Positions 8,774 to 18,034 are shown, numbered from the stretch's first letter. The stretch: DNA of 64,000 bases from CAVOAK01 sp963664465 (GCA_963664465.2 CAXXSU010000004.1:434001-498000); one strand, 5' to 3'. The notes: generated by a model not told the origin, from the sequence alone. Made by a program: numbers and translations.

Positions 8774-9886
8774 TTATTTGCCGATCTGGACGCGCTGAAG
8801 CTTCTTGCCCCATTTGCGTCGATCGATCATGTCGAACTTCAGGTAGTACATGCCGGCAATTGTTTTAGGTGCCAACAGCCTGTAGAGAGTACCGAAGGGG
8901 TCCTTCTCCTGGCCCACCTCTTGCGCAAATCTTGCCTGCAATTTGCTGTTCGTCGGAATTGTGCCGTTGTTGATAAAGATGCCTTCTTGCATCTCCAATC
9001 CAATTGCTTCGTTGATGAACGCTTCCGCGGCTTCTTGGTGCTTGGATCCCTTGACGGAGCCCAAGTAACCAAAGGACGGCACGCCTTGTTTCCCGTCGAT
9101 CACGAGATGGTGAATCCCGATAGGCACGCCGGCATCACGCAATCGCCTGGCCGAGCCGCCGCTCGAGAATGCCGCATAGATATCGCCATTCTTCATCGCC
9201 TGTGACATCGGCGTGAAGTCCGCAAACGAGTGCACTTGAGCGGAAAACTTTCGGAGAATCGGAAGCGCTGGGTCGATGTTCTCTTCATCGCCTCCGTGTT
9301 TCTTGGCAATAGCGGTGATCACAGAGACCGCACCGTAACCGGTGAGCGACGGGAAGATGACTTTGCCCTTCAGTTTGGGATGCAGCAGGTCTTCTGGCTC
9401 CGTCGGCTTTGGAATACCCAACTCGGCGAACTTCTCGTGGTTGTAGAGAATTGCCTGTTGCGTCTGCCAGTATCCGACCTTGTATTCGTTATACATGGCG
9501 TTGTTCAGGAACTCGATGTTGGGAATGTTGCCATGGTTCAATTTGTTGAGAAATCCGCCCTCCAACAATTCGGGAAACACGTGATCGGTAATCTCCACAA
9601 CGTCGAAGGTTGGTGAGCCCCTGGCCAAGATCAGCTTGGCCAGAAACTCATCAGAGCGACCGCCAATGAACTTGAGTTTGACGTTCATCTTCTCCATTGC
9701 CGGGCCAATTTCCTCGCGGAACCTGATTTCCCAGGTCGAGGGGAAGGTGGCAATGGTGAGTTCGATGCCACCAAAGTCCTTCGTCTGTGCGGTTGCATTC
9801 TGCGGTATGGCGGTCAATGCCAGGCCCAGTACGCCCGCCGCCACGCCCAACAGGCCTAGCGACTGCTTAAATGTAGTTTTCTTCAT
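8774..9886 (-). CDS. ABC transporter substrate-binding protein, polyamine-type
   Basis: A 370-residue periplasmic protein with a typical signal peptide (about 1-33, ending near NATAQ). It has an extracellular solute-binding fold of the spermidine/putrescine and iron class, e.g. FPSTWEIRF near the start and FADFTPMSQAMKNGD in the second lobe. It would deliver its ligand to the two permeases encoded just upstream. The ligand cannot be read from sequence; polyamine, opine or related amine is inferred from the family and neighbours. It is the last gene of the operon and ends at a strong terminator. A relic of a paralogue lies at 6930-7118. Confidence 0.9.
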   Translation of the reverse strand: MKKTTFKQSLGLLGVAAGVLGLALTAIPQNATAQTKDFGGIELTIATFPSTWEIRFREEIGPAMEKMNVKLKFIGGRSDEFLAKLILARGSPTFDVVEITDHVFPELLEGGFLNKLNHGNIPNIEFLNNAMYNEYKVGYWQTQQAILYNHEKFAELGIPKPTEPEDLLHPKLKGKVIFPSLTGYGAVSVITAIAKKHGGDEENIDPALPILRKFSAQVHSFADFTPMSQAMKNGDIYAAFSSGGSARRLRDAGVPIGIHHLVIDGKQGVPSFGYLGSVKGSKHQEAAEAFINEAIGLEMQEGIFINNGTIPTNSKLQARFAQEVGQEKDPFGTLYRLLAPKTIAGMYYLKFDMIDRRKWGKKLQRVQIGK

Positions 9887-9937
9887 AGTCTGCCTTCTCC
9901 CTGGTTGGTGAACTTGTTTGTTATATTTACTGACTAA

Positions 9938-10855
9938 CTAACCGCTTCCACCGCCCCGTAATAAGACGTCGAGACCGACGAGTTTCTGGACGGCGAGCAG
10001 CACGAAGAGTGACCCAATACAAACGAGTGATGCCATCGCCGGAACCGTTGGGTCGAAGTCCTGGGTGATTGTGTGCAGGACCTGAACAGGAAACGGTGTC
10101 GTGTCGGGGCCTGCTAAAAACAGCGAGATGGTGACATCGCCGAACGAAATCAAGAAGGCGTACAGCCCTCCGGCATAGATGCCGGGCATGATGATGGGCA
10201 GCGTGATGCGCATGAAGGTGCGCATGCGGCTTGCACCATGAATCAGGGCGGCTTCTTCCATCGATGGATTGAAGCGTTGAAGCTGTACGCCAACGGCGCT
10301 GATTACGTAGGGCGACGCAACGAAGACATGGCCGAGAACGAGGCCGGTGAACGAGCCGACGAGGTTGATATGAAACACTTCGGCGGCAAGGTGATAGGCC
10401 TGCAGGAATGCAACGCCAATCACGATGAACGGTATTTGCAATGGCGCTCGCAACAGCGCTCCCATGAAGATCTTGCCGCGCCAATTACACCGGATGAGAC
10501 CAAGGGCTGCCGGCACACCGATGAGCAGCCCGAACACCGCCGAAATACTGGCCATTGATACACTTACCCAAAGCGACTGCCATAGCCGAGGGTGGATGTT
10601 CAGATACCATTGCAGCGAAAAGCCGCGGGGCGGGAACGTCAAAAATGCGCGTGATTCAATGTAGCTGCCTGGGTCAACTGATGCACCTACAACGATGATA
10701 ATGGGCAAATAGATGACGATGATGACAAAGGCGACCCAAGTGTTCAGGACCCAGCCGCCCAGCGACTTACGCCACTTAGAAAACGGATTGCCAAATCCCG
10801 CGGTCGGCACCAAAGTGCGGGTTTTTGGACCGGTCGTTACAGCATGCTCACTCAT
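9938..10855 (-). CDS. ABC transporter permease, PotC-like
   Basis: A 305-residue inner-membrane permease with six predicted helices and the cytoplasmic EAA loop that contacts the ATPase (EEAALIHGASRMRTFMRITL). The start MSEHAVTTGP at 10855 overlaps the stop of the upstream permease in an ATGA (10852-10855), which indicates translational coupling. The frame stays open upstream of this ATG, but that part is antisense-like and overlaps the other permease. The N-terminal 40 residues before the first helix are cytoplasmic. It pairs with the PotB-like permease; no ATPase gene is present in the window. Confidence 0.92.
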   Translation of the reverse strand: MSEHAVTTGPKTRTLVPTAGFGNPFSKWRKSLGGWVLNTWVAFVIIVIYLPIIIVVGASVDPGSYIESRAFLTFPPRGFSLQWYLNIHPRLWQSLWVSVSMASISAVFGLLIGVPAALGLIRCNWRGKIFMGALLRAPLQIPFIVIGVAFLQAYHLAAEVFHINLVGSFTGLVLGHVFVASPYVISAVGVQLQRFNPSMEEAALIHGASRMRTFMRITLPIIMPGIYAGGLYAFLISFGDVTISLFLAGPDTTPFPVQVLHTITQDFDPTVPAMASLVCIGSLFVLLAVQKLVGLDVLLRGGGSG

Positions 10856-11706
10856 GTGACTGCCAATCTTGCTGCATGGATCCGCGTGACCATGATTACA
10901 GAGATTATGTTTATCGTAAACACAAACACCATCAGAATTGCCGAAAGGGCGGCCGATATGCCAAATTCGGAAAACAGCATGAGCGATTGCTGGATCAGCA
11001 CGGGTAGGGTGAAGATCTTGCCGCCGCCAAGCACCAGCGCCGAGACGAACGCGCCCATGATGAGGTTGAACGAAAGCAGCGACACACTGATGATGCCTGG
11101 CAGGCTCAACGGTATGACGACCCGCCAGTAGACCCGCCAACGTTTGGCGCCGTGAATCTCGGCCGCTTCCTCCAAGCTGCGTGGCACCGTCTGGATGACG
11201 CTGAACAGCAGCAGCACCTTGAACGAGATGCTGAGATGGACCAGCCCGAAGATGATGCCCGGAATGGTCCCAATGATACCAATCGTGTCTGAGATCAGGC
11301 CGGTCCACAACAGAAACCGGTTCAGCGCGCCGTTGGCGGAGAACAGGATGATCATGCCCAAGATTTTGATCGCCACCGAAAGGAACGCGGAGACTATGAT
11401 CGCAGCCAAGATAATCATGGCCCATCGCGGCGTCATCCGGGCGATCCGGTAGGCTACGGGATAGGCGACAAACAGCGAGAGCAGCGTTACCGATGCCGAT
11501 AGTTGGAAATTGAGGATAAGTGATTCGTAGTAGAACGAATCGGTAAAGGCGAGGATGTAGTTGATAAAGGTGAAGTCAGGGCCGAGCCGGCCGATGCCCA
11601 AGTCCTCGTAGAAACTCGCGCGCAGGAACATGATCTGCGGGCCGAAGAGTAGTATCACAGAGAAAACGAGTGGCGGTAACAGCACCAGTCCCCAATTCGC
11701 CCGCAT
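10852..11706 (-). CDS. ABC transporter permease, PotB-like
   Basis: A 284-residue inner-membrane permease of the spermidine/putrescine class. The EAA loop EEAAEIHGAKRWRVYWRVVI is intact. It is the first gene of the operon, with AGGGAGAA before the ATG. Its stop overlaps the start of the second permease by 4 bp. The transporter is completed by the binding protein at 8774, but the ATP-hydrolysing subunit must come from elsewhere. Confidence 0.92.
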   Translation of the reverse strand: MRANWGLVLLPPLVFSVILLFGPQIMFLRASFYEDLGIGRLGPDFTFINYILAFTDSFYYESLILNFQLSASVTLLSLFVAYPVAYRIARMTPRWAMIILAAIIVSAFLSVAIKILGMIILFSANGALNRFLLWTGLISDTIGIIGTIPGIIFGLVHLSISFKVLLLFSVIQTVPRSLEEAAEIHGAKRWRVYWRVVIPLSLPGIISVSLLSFNLIMGAFVSALVLGGGKIFTLPVLIQQSLMLFSEFGISAALSAILMVFVFTINIISVIMVTRIHAARLAVT

Positions 11707-11912
11707 TAAGTTCTCCCTGCCTTCGCGGTGCCTTCAGAAACGCCCGCCGGCACCCGCGGCGACTCAATACAACAATAGGAACTGCGTCAAGTATGAGCGT
11801 AGCGTGATCGGACTAACAACGATTGGCGCAGGAACGTAGAAACTGGTGCTTGAAGCCGGCCTTCAGCCGATGCGTCACGTCGCAGTCACAGGTGAGTTAC
11901 TGAATGTCCGCA

Positions 11913-12951
11913 ATAGGGTATCCTATTCGCTCTCGTAGTGGCAAGATGTTGTGATGGCCGAGAATACTGCGCATCCCGTTGGCGGGATCGATTACCCTCG
12001 CACGCTTATGGAATTTGACGACTGGTTCGCTTCTGAGGCCGCCTGTGCGGATTTTCTTCGGCGTGTCCGTTGGCCTGCCGGGTTTCGGTGTCCGGCCTGC
12101 GGGGGAACCGAGGCGTGGGTGACGGCCAGGGGCCAACAGCGATGTGCGGGATGCCAACGTCAGACGTCGCCGACCGCGGGGACGATCTTCGAGGGTACGC
12201 GGAAACCGTTGCGGCTTTGGTTCCAGGCGATGTGGTATGTGACGAATCAGAAGCACGGCGTCAGTGCGCTTGGGGTTCAACGAATACTCGGCCTGGGCGG
12301 TTATCAAACGGCTTGGACATGGCTCCATAAGCTGCGCCGGGCCATGGTTCGACCGGGCAGAGAGCTTCTGAATGGCGAGGTCGAGGTCGACGAAACCTAT
12401 GTGGGCGGCCGGGAGGTTGGCGTTACGGGGCGGAAAACAAACAAGAAATCGATTGTCGCGATTGCCGCCGAAATCCGGGGTCGGGGCACCGGTCGTATCC
12501 GCATGGCGCGTGTCGAGGACGCATCCGCCGAGAGCCTCATTCCTTTCGTCCAAACGGCTGTGTGCCCGGGAGCAACGATTCGAACCGATGGCTGGCGAGC
12601 CTACAACGGTCTCACGGGAGTCGGCTTCGAACACCAGCCGAAAAATATTTCCGCCAGCGGCGACCCAGCCCACATTGTCATGCCCCAAGTTCATCGGGTA
12701 GCCGGCCTCCTTGATCGGTGGTGGCTGGGTATTCACCATGGGGCTATTAGCGCCTCCCAGCTTGATTACTATCTGGACGAGTTCACGTTCCGCTTCAATC
12801 GCCGCCGATCCAAAGCTCGCGGCCTCCTGTTCTATCGACTCCTCCAGCAAGCAGTGCAACTGGAGCCCGTGCCATACAAGAAGCTCGTCGGGGGCAGACC
12901 CAGCCCTGCCCCCCAGATCTAGGCACTACGAGAGCGAATAGGATACCCTAT
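11913..12951 (+). mobile_element. IS1595-family insertion sequence, complete
   Basis: A 1039-bp element with perfect 28-bp terminal inverted repeats (11913-11940 and 12924-12951, outer end ATAGGGTATCC). It is flanked by an 8-bp target duplication TGTCCGCA (11905-11912 and 12952-12959), the usual size for IS1595. Its single transposase gene is open, so it may still be mobile. It lies between the ABC operon and a glutamine-synthetase remnant. Confidence 0.95.
11954..12922 (+). CDS. IS1595-family (ISXO2-like) transposase
   Basis: A 322-residue transposase. The N-terminal zinc finger shows two CxxC pairs (CPAC and CAGC, residues about 35-65), followed by the ISXO2-like catalytic domain: VEVDETYVGG with the first Asp, IRTDGWRAY with the second, and a late DEFTFRFNRR segment. 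A GTG at 11951 directly before the ATG is an alternative start. Full length. A long minus-strand frame opposite it is a shadow. Confidence 0.93.
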   Translation: MAENTAHPVGGIDYPRTLMEFDDWFASEAACADFLRRVRWPAGFRCPACGGTEAWVTARGQQRCAGCQRQTSPTAGTIFEGTRKPLRLWFQAMWYVTNQKHGVSALGVQRILGLGGYQTAWTWLHKLRRAMVRPGRELLNGEVEVDETYVGGREVGVTGRKTNKKSIVAIAAEIRGRGTGRIRMARVEDASAESLIPFVQTAVCPGATIRTDGWRAYNGLTGVGFEHQPKNISASGDPAHIVMPQVHRVAGLLDRWWLGIHHGAISASQLDYYLDEFTFRFNRRRSKARGLLFYRLLQQAVQLEPVPYKKLVGGRPSPAPQI

Positions 12952-12997
12952 TGTCCGCATTGGCCGCATTGGCCGCATCAGTACCCTGCGGCGGCGT

Positions 12998-13040
12998 TTA
13001 TTGCTTCTCGAAGTAGGTTGTGATTTTCCACGGCGATCGC
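12998..13040 (-). pseudogene. 3' relic of a glutamine-synthetase-like gene
   Basis: Minus-strand codons ending at a TAA (12998-13000) read RSPWKITTYFEKQ-stop. This is nearly the C terminus SPWEIKTYFERF-stop of the intact gene at 14631-16082, and the DNA is also similar over about 40 bp. Only a dozen codons survive. It adjoins the right end of the IS1595 element, which is followed by GCATTGGCC repeats (12957-12978). Confidence 0.7.
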
Positions 13041-13060
13041 GGGTGTATGACGTCGTGCTG

Positions 13061-14341
13061 TTAATTCGTTGGCACGCGATAGTCCGCATGATCCGGTGGG
13101 ATCACCGGTTTCTCGGAGCGCGGCGTACCGTCCGGCACCCAATCGTAGGGCACAGGCTGCGCACGATAAATCCAGTTGGCCGACCCGTGGCCGGTGCTCG
13201 AATTATGGGCTCCGTATATGCCGAAGTGTGGATTTACATACTCCCAGACGACCTCACCCTCCCGCGTAACCTGAAAAATCCGGCCATGCATACCCTCGCA
13301 GATGAGCGTGTTGCCGTTCGGCAATCGCCGCGCGCTGCTGATGAAGCAACTGTAGAATTGCCAATAGGGCTGGTTGGACACCGATGCGTCGTATTGCCAG
13401 AGGATCTGTTTGGACAGCGGGTCGATTTCCAGGATGCGGGAGCCCGCCCAAGTCGCCAGATGAACGTGGGGCATGCCGGCCGCACCCTGATTGTCGAAAA
13501 GCAGAATGTTGCCCTCGCCCGGCAGGCCCGGCGGGATGAGGTGCGCGTCGTGCTGGCCGCTGATCGAATCGATGGGGCGTGGAAGTTCGCCGCTAAAGGA
13601 ACGCCTCGACAAATCGTACGCCCCTTCATAGTCCGGGCCAACCTGCCATGCGATATCACCGGTGCTCTTTTCGATGATGGCGATGAAATTGCCGACCCGT
13701 GAATCCGTCATGATGTTTTCGGGATGGAATCGGTCGTCGCCGCCGTCGAACAACTTGTTGGGTCCTAATGGGGACATGTTGTTGAGGATGAGGACAGTTG
13801 GCCGCGGCCGCGAATTTTGCGCAACCAGCAGATCAAGTTTCTCGCCAGTAAAACCAAATTGGGCGAGGTGGTCGCAAGACCGCCACGTCCAATGGATATC
13901 GCCGGCCGATGTGACTTCGTAGATTGCCTGATCGGCAAACTTCCACTCCGCGCGCGAAGACTCCTCGTGATCCGCGATCGAGAATACCAGCGTGTTACCA
14001 TTCGCTAAGCGTGCCTGATCCCAAGCCTGGTGGGCCTTGCCTCCGGGTGCCGCCTCTCCCCACTGCCAAACGATGTTGGCGTCCCAGTCCATCTCGAGCA
14101 GGCTCTCGTTGTTGAATTCGTCGTGGTTTTTCTGCAAGAACACGTGCCCCTTGCGACCGCCGTTCACCGCCGGATCGATGATCTCAGAGGGGAAACCCGA
14201 GTGGGGCCAGGTCCTGACATCGTTGCCGTTCATGTCGATCACGTAGGAGCAACCGTCGCGACCGTCGAAGACGACATAGCAGGCGTATGCCTTATCAGGC
14301 AGGTTGATGGTTACGCCCTTGGGGAACACGGTAGGCGGCAT
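13061..14341 (-). CDS. Arylsulfotransferase (ASST) family protein
   Basis: A 426-residue beta-propeller protein of the arylsulfotransferase superfamily. Repeated blades of the type GNTLVFS and GNTLICEG alternate with IxW/VW strands, and conserved histidines appear in QKNHDEF, GQHDAHL and MPHVHLA. Characterised ASSTs move sulfate between phenolic compounds using an active-site His. Unlike the periplasmic enzymes, this one has no visible signal peptide at MPPTVFPKGV. The substrate is therefore unclear and it may act in the cytoplasm. It sits downstream of the glutamine-synthetase-like gene on the same strand, 289 bp away, so probably has its own promoter. Confidence 0.8.
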   Translation of the reverse strand: MPPTVFPKGVTINLPDKAYACYVVFDGRDGCSYVIDMNGNDVRTWPHSGFPSEIIDPAVNGGRKGHVFLQKNHDEFNNESLLEMDWDANIVWQWGEAAPGGKAHQAWDQARLANGNTLVFSIADHEESSRAEWKFADQAIYEVTSAGDIHWTWRSCDHLAQFGFTGEKLDLLVAQNSRPRPTVLILNNMSPLGPNKLFDGGDDRFHPENIMTDSRVGNFIAIIEKSTGDIAWQVGPDYEGAYDLSRRSFSGELPRPIDSISGQHDAHLIPPGLPGEGNILLFDNQGAAGMPHVHLATWAGSRILEIDPLSKQILWQYDASVSNQPYWQFYSCFISSARRLPNGNTLICEGMHGRIFQVTREGEVVWEYVNPHFGIYGAHNSSTGHGSANWIYRAQPVPYDWVPDGTPRSEKPVIPPDHADYRVPTN

Positions 14342-14630
14342 GTGAGACTCGCTTTCCGTTGGGTGCGATATCGGTGGCCCGATCGGCGCGATACCGCCAC
14401 TTGGCCCGGACTATTCTAGGAGCCTGGATTTAGCACAATTTTGCCATCGCCCGAGGGTATTTGCTCAAGCCATTCGAGCAGAAAGTCCAGGTGAACCTAA
14501 AGTATTGCCTGTTTTTGCCAGAGCATATTTCAGACACACGAAAAGTCGCCGAAGTTCACAATTGGATATTGGCAGAGTTACCGCTCGCAACTGTTTGGGC
14601 GACGCGACGCGCCAATACAACTCGAGCTCA

Positions 14631-16082
14631 CTAAAACCTCTCGAAGTAGGTTTTGATTTCCCACGGCGAGATGCTGTTGTGATAGTCCCACCACTCTTGC
14701 CGCTTTAACTCGGTGTAGGACTCAAACAAATCCTTACCCATCACCGTTTTGCCAAGAGAGTCGGCGGCAAACGCGTCGATTCCCTCAAGCAGTGTGCGCG
14801 GCAGCGTCTTTACGCCCAGTTTCTTCAGCTCGGCGTCCGATTTCAGGTACATGTTGCCGTGGATTGGATCGCCGGGATCGAGATTTTTCTCGATTCCCTC
14901 AAGCCCCGCTGCAAGCATCATCGCCGCACCGAGATAAGGATTGACCGCCGGGTCCACCGCGCGGCATTCGAGCCTTGGCAGCGACATCGACAAATCGCCT
15001 TTGCTTGGCCGCCCTTCGATCTGCGGCCGGACACCCGGCACCCGCAGCATGTGGGTGCGGTTGTTCGCCCCGTAGGAGACGAAAATTGGCGCCCAGGTGA
15101 AGCCCGTCATCGACCCTTGCTTGATCAGCCGCTTGTAGGAATTGACGAGCGGACAGGTGGTGGCGACGATCGCCGGGGCGTGGTGCAACACGCCGGCGAC
15201 GAACTGATACACCAGCTTGGATAACCCAAGCCCGCGTTTGTCGGCGCGGTTGCCCATCAAGTTTTCGCCGGTCTTCAGCGAGGTCAACGACATGTTGAAA
15301 TGCGCGCCGCTACCGGTGCGATCCGAATAGGGCTTGGGCATGATCGCCACATCAAGTCCGCGCTTGCGGGCGAGCTCTTTGGCCATCAAGCGCCACAGGA
15401 CGTAGCGATCCGACATTGTCAGGGCGTCGGAATAGGCAAAATCGAGTTCGAACTGACTGTTGGAATCTTCGTGGTCGAGCGAATGGACATCCCACCCCAA
15501 TTCGTTCATGTGGCTCGTGATCTCATCGAGAAAGTCGAGCGCCTCCAAGGTCGTCAGCGTGTCATAGGCGGCTTTCGCCAATGTATCGGTCGGGTTCGCC
15601 GGCTCGATACCGCCGTCTTCGCGATGACGAACGAGATAGAATTCACATTCGATCCCGAGGTTGAACTGGAAGCCCATTTTTGCCGCACGCTCGATCTGCT
15701 GGCATAGCACGGTCCGGGAGCACATCGGCCAGGGTTCGTCGTGATATTTGAGGTTGCCCGGCGCCCAGACAATCTCCGGCCGCCACGGCAGGATGCAAAC
15801 GGCGCTCGGGTCGGGGTGTGCTGCAAGTTCATCATCGCTCGGCTCCTGACCCAAACCATCGAGCGCTGCTCCCGTAAACAGTTCCGAACCGCGCATCATC
15901 CGGTCGAAATGTTCGATTGGCACCGTCTTGCTTTTTGGTACGCCATGCACATCGACGTAGGAGGCCAAGCAATATTTCACGCCCTTCGAAATGAGATCTC
16001 GCTTCATCTGCTCGAAGTTGACGGAAGATTTGCCGGTCGATTTGGCGGATTTTGCTTTTCCTGGTTTCGCGGGTCTTGCCAT
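14631..16082 (-). CDS. Glutamine-synthetase family ligase (GlnT/PuuA-like)
   Basis: A 483-residue GS-fold enzyme with a Lys/Ala/Pro-rich N-terminal tail (about 1-20). Catalytic-barrel motifs are intact: GIECEFYL (metal-binding Glu), HEDSNSQFELDF, GSGAHFNMSL, NSYKRL, and an RLECRAVDPAVNPYL segment. The adenylylation site typical of GlnA-I is not apparent. Such paralogues form gamma-glutamyl amides from glutamate and ammonia or an amine, using ATP. It is divergent from glxBCD-glnT, so it probably belongs to the same pathway. The true amine is unknown. A dozen-codon relic of a close paralogue lies at 12998. Confidence 0.85.
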   Translation of the reverse strand: MARPAKPGKAKSAKSTGKSSVNFEQMKRDLISKGVKYCLASYVDVHGVPKSKTVPIEHFDRMMRGSELFTGAALDGLGQEPSDDELAAHPDPSAVCILPWRPEIVWAPGNLKYHDEPWPMCSRTVLCQQIERAAKMGFQFNLGIECEFYLVRHREDGGIEPANPTDTLAKAAYDTLTTLEALDFLDEITSHMNELGWDVHSLDHEDSNSQFELDFAYSDALTMSDRYVLWRLMAKELARKRGLDVAIMPKPYSDRTGSGAHFNMSLTSLKTGENLMGNRADKRGLGLSKLVYQFVAGVLHHAPAIVATTCPLVNSYKRLIKQGSMTGFTWAPIFVSYGANNRTHMLRVPGVRPQIEGRPSKGDLSMSLPRLECRAVDPAVNPYLGAAMMLAAGLEGIEKNLDPGDPIHGNMYLKSDAELKKLGVKTLPRTLLEGIDAFAADSLGKTVMGKDLFESYTELKRQEWWDYHNSISPWEIKTYFERF

Positions 16083-16416
16083 TTATTCTCTCCCGTGTGG
16101 GTGCCTGCGCGTCGACTGACGGCGGCGTGACGTTGGGTTGGTTGGATCGTTGGTGGTTCCAGACTCGGAGGTGAATATATTTGCGTCGCCCAAGCACATT
16201 GGCATTGCCCGACGCCAGCTGCCTGCCAGATCGGAACGCTGATGCGCCCCAGGCGAGGCGCGCTAATGTGACGTGGCACTTCTGCCCGGTCAATACGCCT
16301 CGCGACAATTTATGCTCGATTTCGGCGTGTTGATCAGCCAATGCTTATCCGCTAGTTTGCTGCTGCTTTTTGTGCCCGTGTATCCCTAAATTTCCCTGAT
16401 TCGCAAAGGCGCACCG
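16083..16416. other. Divergent promoter region between the GS-like gene and glxB
   Basis: This 334-bp non-coding region must hold both promoters. I see no convincing operator palindrome, riboswitch or sigma-54 site. An AT-rich run near 16375-16400 precedes glxB. Confidence 0.6.
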
Positions 16417-17319
16417 ATGTGTGGAATTGTCGGCCTTTTTTTGAAGAACCCTGAGCTTGAACCGGACTTGGGCAAGCTGCTCGCGCCGATGTTGATCGGT
16501 ATGAGTAACCGCGGACCGGACAGCGCTGGTTTTGCGATCTATCGCAACCCAGTCGAGGACGGCTCGATCAAACTGACGCTGCACACGCCCAACGAAGATT
16601 TTGCCTGGAGTCATTTGGCGCATGAGCTGTCGGAGGAACTGAGTGTTGAGGTTGAAACCGAAGTTCGCTCGAGCCATGCCGTCTTGGTCGTCGGTGCGCC
16701 GCTTGAAACTGTTCGCCAATGGATGCGTCACCATCACCCCGAACTGCGTATAGTCGGAATGGGCGAGTGCATCGAATTGTTTAAGGAAAAGGGGCTTCCG
16801 GGAGATGTGGTTGAGCGGTTTCGTCTCGAGGAATTCTCGGGAAGTCACGCCATCGGCCACACGCGCATGGCTACCGAGAGCGCGATTACGACCGAACATT
16901 CGCATCCTTTCTCAACCGGCCTCGACTTGTGCCTCGTACAAAACGGTTCGCTGTCGAACCACAATCGGTTGCGGCAATGGTTGCGGCGCCACGGTGGAAT
17001 CGAATTCCAGACCGACAACGATACCGAGGTTGCCGCTGGATATCTCGCTCATCGAATGGGCGAGGGGGCGAGTCTTAACGAGGCACTGGAGGCAGGACTG
17101 ACCGACCTCGACGGATTCTACACCTTTGCAATTGGCACCAAGGATGGCTTCGCCGTAATGCGTGACGGCATCGCGTGCAAACCGGCAGTTCTGGCCGAAA
17201 CCGATGACTGGGTAGCGATGGCTTCGGAATTTCGGTCGATTGCAAATTTGCCAGGGGCCGATACGGCAAGTATTTGGGAGCCCGCGCCGGCCACCGTTTA
17301 CAACTGGTCGCGGGCCTAG
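16417..17319 (+). CDS. glxB: GlxB/MgsA-like class II glutamine amidotransferase subunit
   Basis: A 300-residue N-terminal-nucleophile amidotransferase. It starts MCGIVGLFLK, so after Met removal Cys2 is the catalytic nucleophile. The Ntn signatures RGPDSAG and GHTRMATES are present, as is QNGSLSNHN. It hydrolyses glutamine to supply ammonia to a partner. It is the first gene of four, with 4 bp before glxC. The same three-part split of glutamate synthase occurs in rhizobial GlxBCD and in methylotroph N-methylglutamate synthase (MgsABC). Sequence alone does not decide between them, and the symbol is given on neighbourhood (glnT) grounds. Confidence 0.85.
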   Translation: MCGIVGLFLKNPELEPDLGKLLAPMLIGMSNRGPDSAGFAIYRNPVEDGSIKLTLHTPNEDFAWSHLAHELSEELSVEVETEVRSSHAVLVVGAPLETVRQWMRHHHPELRIVGMGECIELFKEKGLPGDVVERFRLEEFSGSHAIGHTRMATESAITTEHSHPFSTGLDLCLVQNGSLSNHNRLRQWLRRHGGIEFQTDNDTEVAAGYLAHRMGEGASLNEALEAGLTDLDGFYTFAIGTKDGFAVMRDGIACKPAVLAETDDWVAMASEFRSIANLPGADTASIWEPAPATVYNWSRA

Positions 17320-17323
17320 GGCG

Positions 17324-18007
17324 ATGCCGACCATCGACATCGCTGAGGAGGGCGTGCGGGCGCTCAACCAGCGGCTGCAGGGACTTCCTGCCGATACAAA
17401 TGAAACCTCCTGGGAAGCCCTCAACCCGCACGGCGCGCATGCCGTTGCCGTCGGCCTTGAGCTGCCGATATCGGTCGAGATCAAAGGGCATGTCGGCTAT
17501 TACTGCGGGGGCATGAACAAGGAAGCGACGGTCGTTGTCGACGGCCACGCTTCTCAGGGCGTCGGCGAGAACATCATGTCGGGCATGGTGCGGGTCAAGG
17601 GCAACGCTTCGATGGCGGCTGGCGCATCCGGGCACGGCGGCATGGTTGTCGTGGAAGGCGATACCAGTTCACGCTGCGGCATCTCCATGAAAGGCGTCGA
17701 CATCGTCGTTGGCGGTTCCGTCGGACATATGAGCGCGTTCATGGCGCAAGCCGGGCATCTCGTGGTTTGCGGTGATGCCGGCGCCGATCTCGGTGATTCG
17801 ATCTATGAAGCAGTCATTTATGTTGGCGGTGCGGTAAAGAGCCTGGGTTCGGATTGCATCGAAAAAGAGATGACCGCCGAGCATGTCGCGAAACTTACGG
17901 AATTGCTTGAACGCGCTGGAATTGACGCGGATGTGACGAAGTTTCGAAGGTATGGCTCCGCGCGCAAGTTATACAATTTCACAATCGATAACGCGGCCAG
18001 CTACTGA
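17324..18007 (+). CDS. glxC: GXGXG-domain subunit, GlxC/MgsB-like
   Basis: A 227-residue protein made almost entirely of the right-handed beta-helix GXGXG repeat found at the C terminus of glutamate synthase GltB. Repeats such as GHVGYYCGGM, GASGHGGMVVVEG and GGSVGHMSAF are visible. It is a structural/channel part linking the amidotransferase to the FMN subunit. The start at 17324 (MPTIDIAEEG) lies 4 bp after the glxB stop. The frame is open further upstream inside glxB, but that part is a shadow. Confidence 0.87.
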   Translation: MPTIDIAEEGVRALNQRLQGLPADTNETSWEALNPHGAHAVAVGLELPISVEIKGHVGYYCGGMNKEATVVVDGHASQGVGENIMSGMVRVKGNASMAAGASGHGGMVVVEGDTSSRCGISMKGVDIVVGGSVGHMSAFMAQAGHLVVCGDAGADLGDSIYEAVIYVGGAVKSLGSDCIEKEMTAEHVAKLTELLERAGIDADVTKFRRYGSARKLYNFTIDNAASY

Positions 18008-18034
18008 GCCGTCATCTTCGAAAAGGGTCGTTCA

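Noticed and set aside
8540..9205. A 221-codon plus-strand frame read as one protein
   Set aside because: It runs through the ABC-operon terminator and antisense to the binding-protein gene; only the first part looks like protein.
9938..11425. A 495-codon minus-strand frame suggesting a long fused permease
   Set aside because: The first 190 residues overlap the PotB-like permease in another frame and are His/Arg-rich shadow sequence; the ATGA overlap at 10852 fixes the real start.
11897..12859. A 320-codon minus-strand frame opposite the IS1595 transposase
   Set aside because: It is antisense to a full-length transposase, has no domain, and crosses the left inverted repeat.
16280..16310. TGGCAC near 16278 as a sigma-54 promoter for glxB
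   Set aside because: The GC of the -12 element is not at the required spacing.
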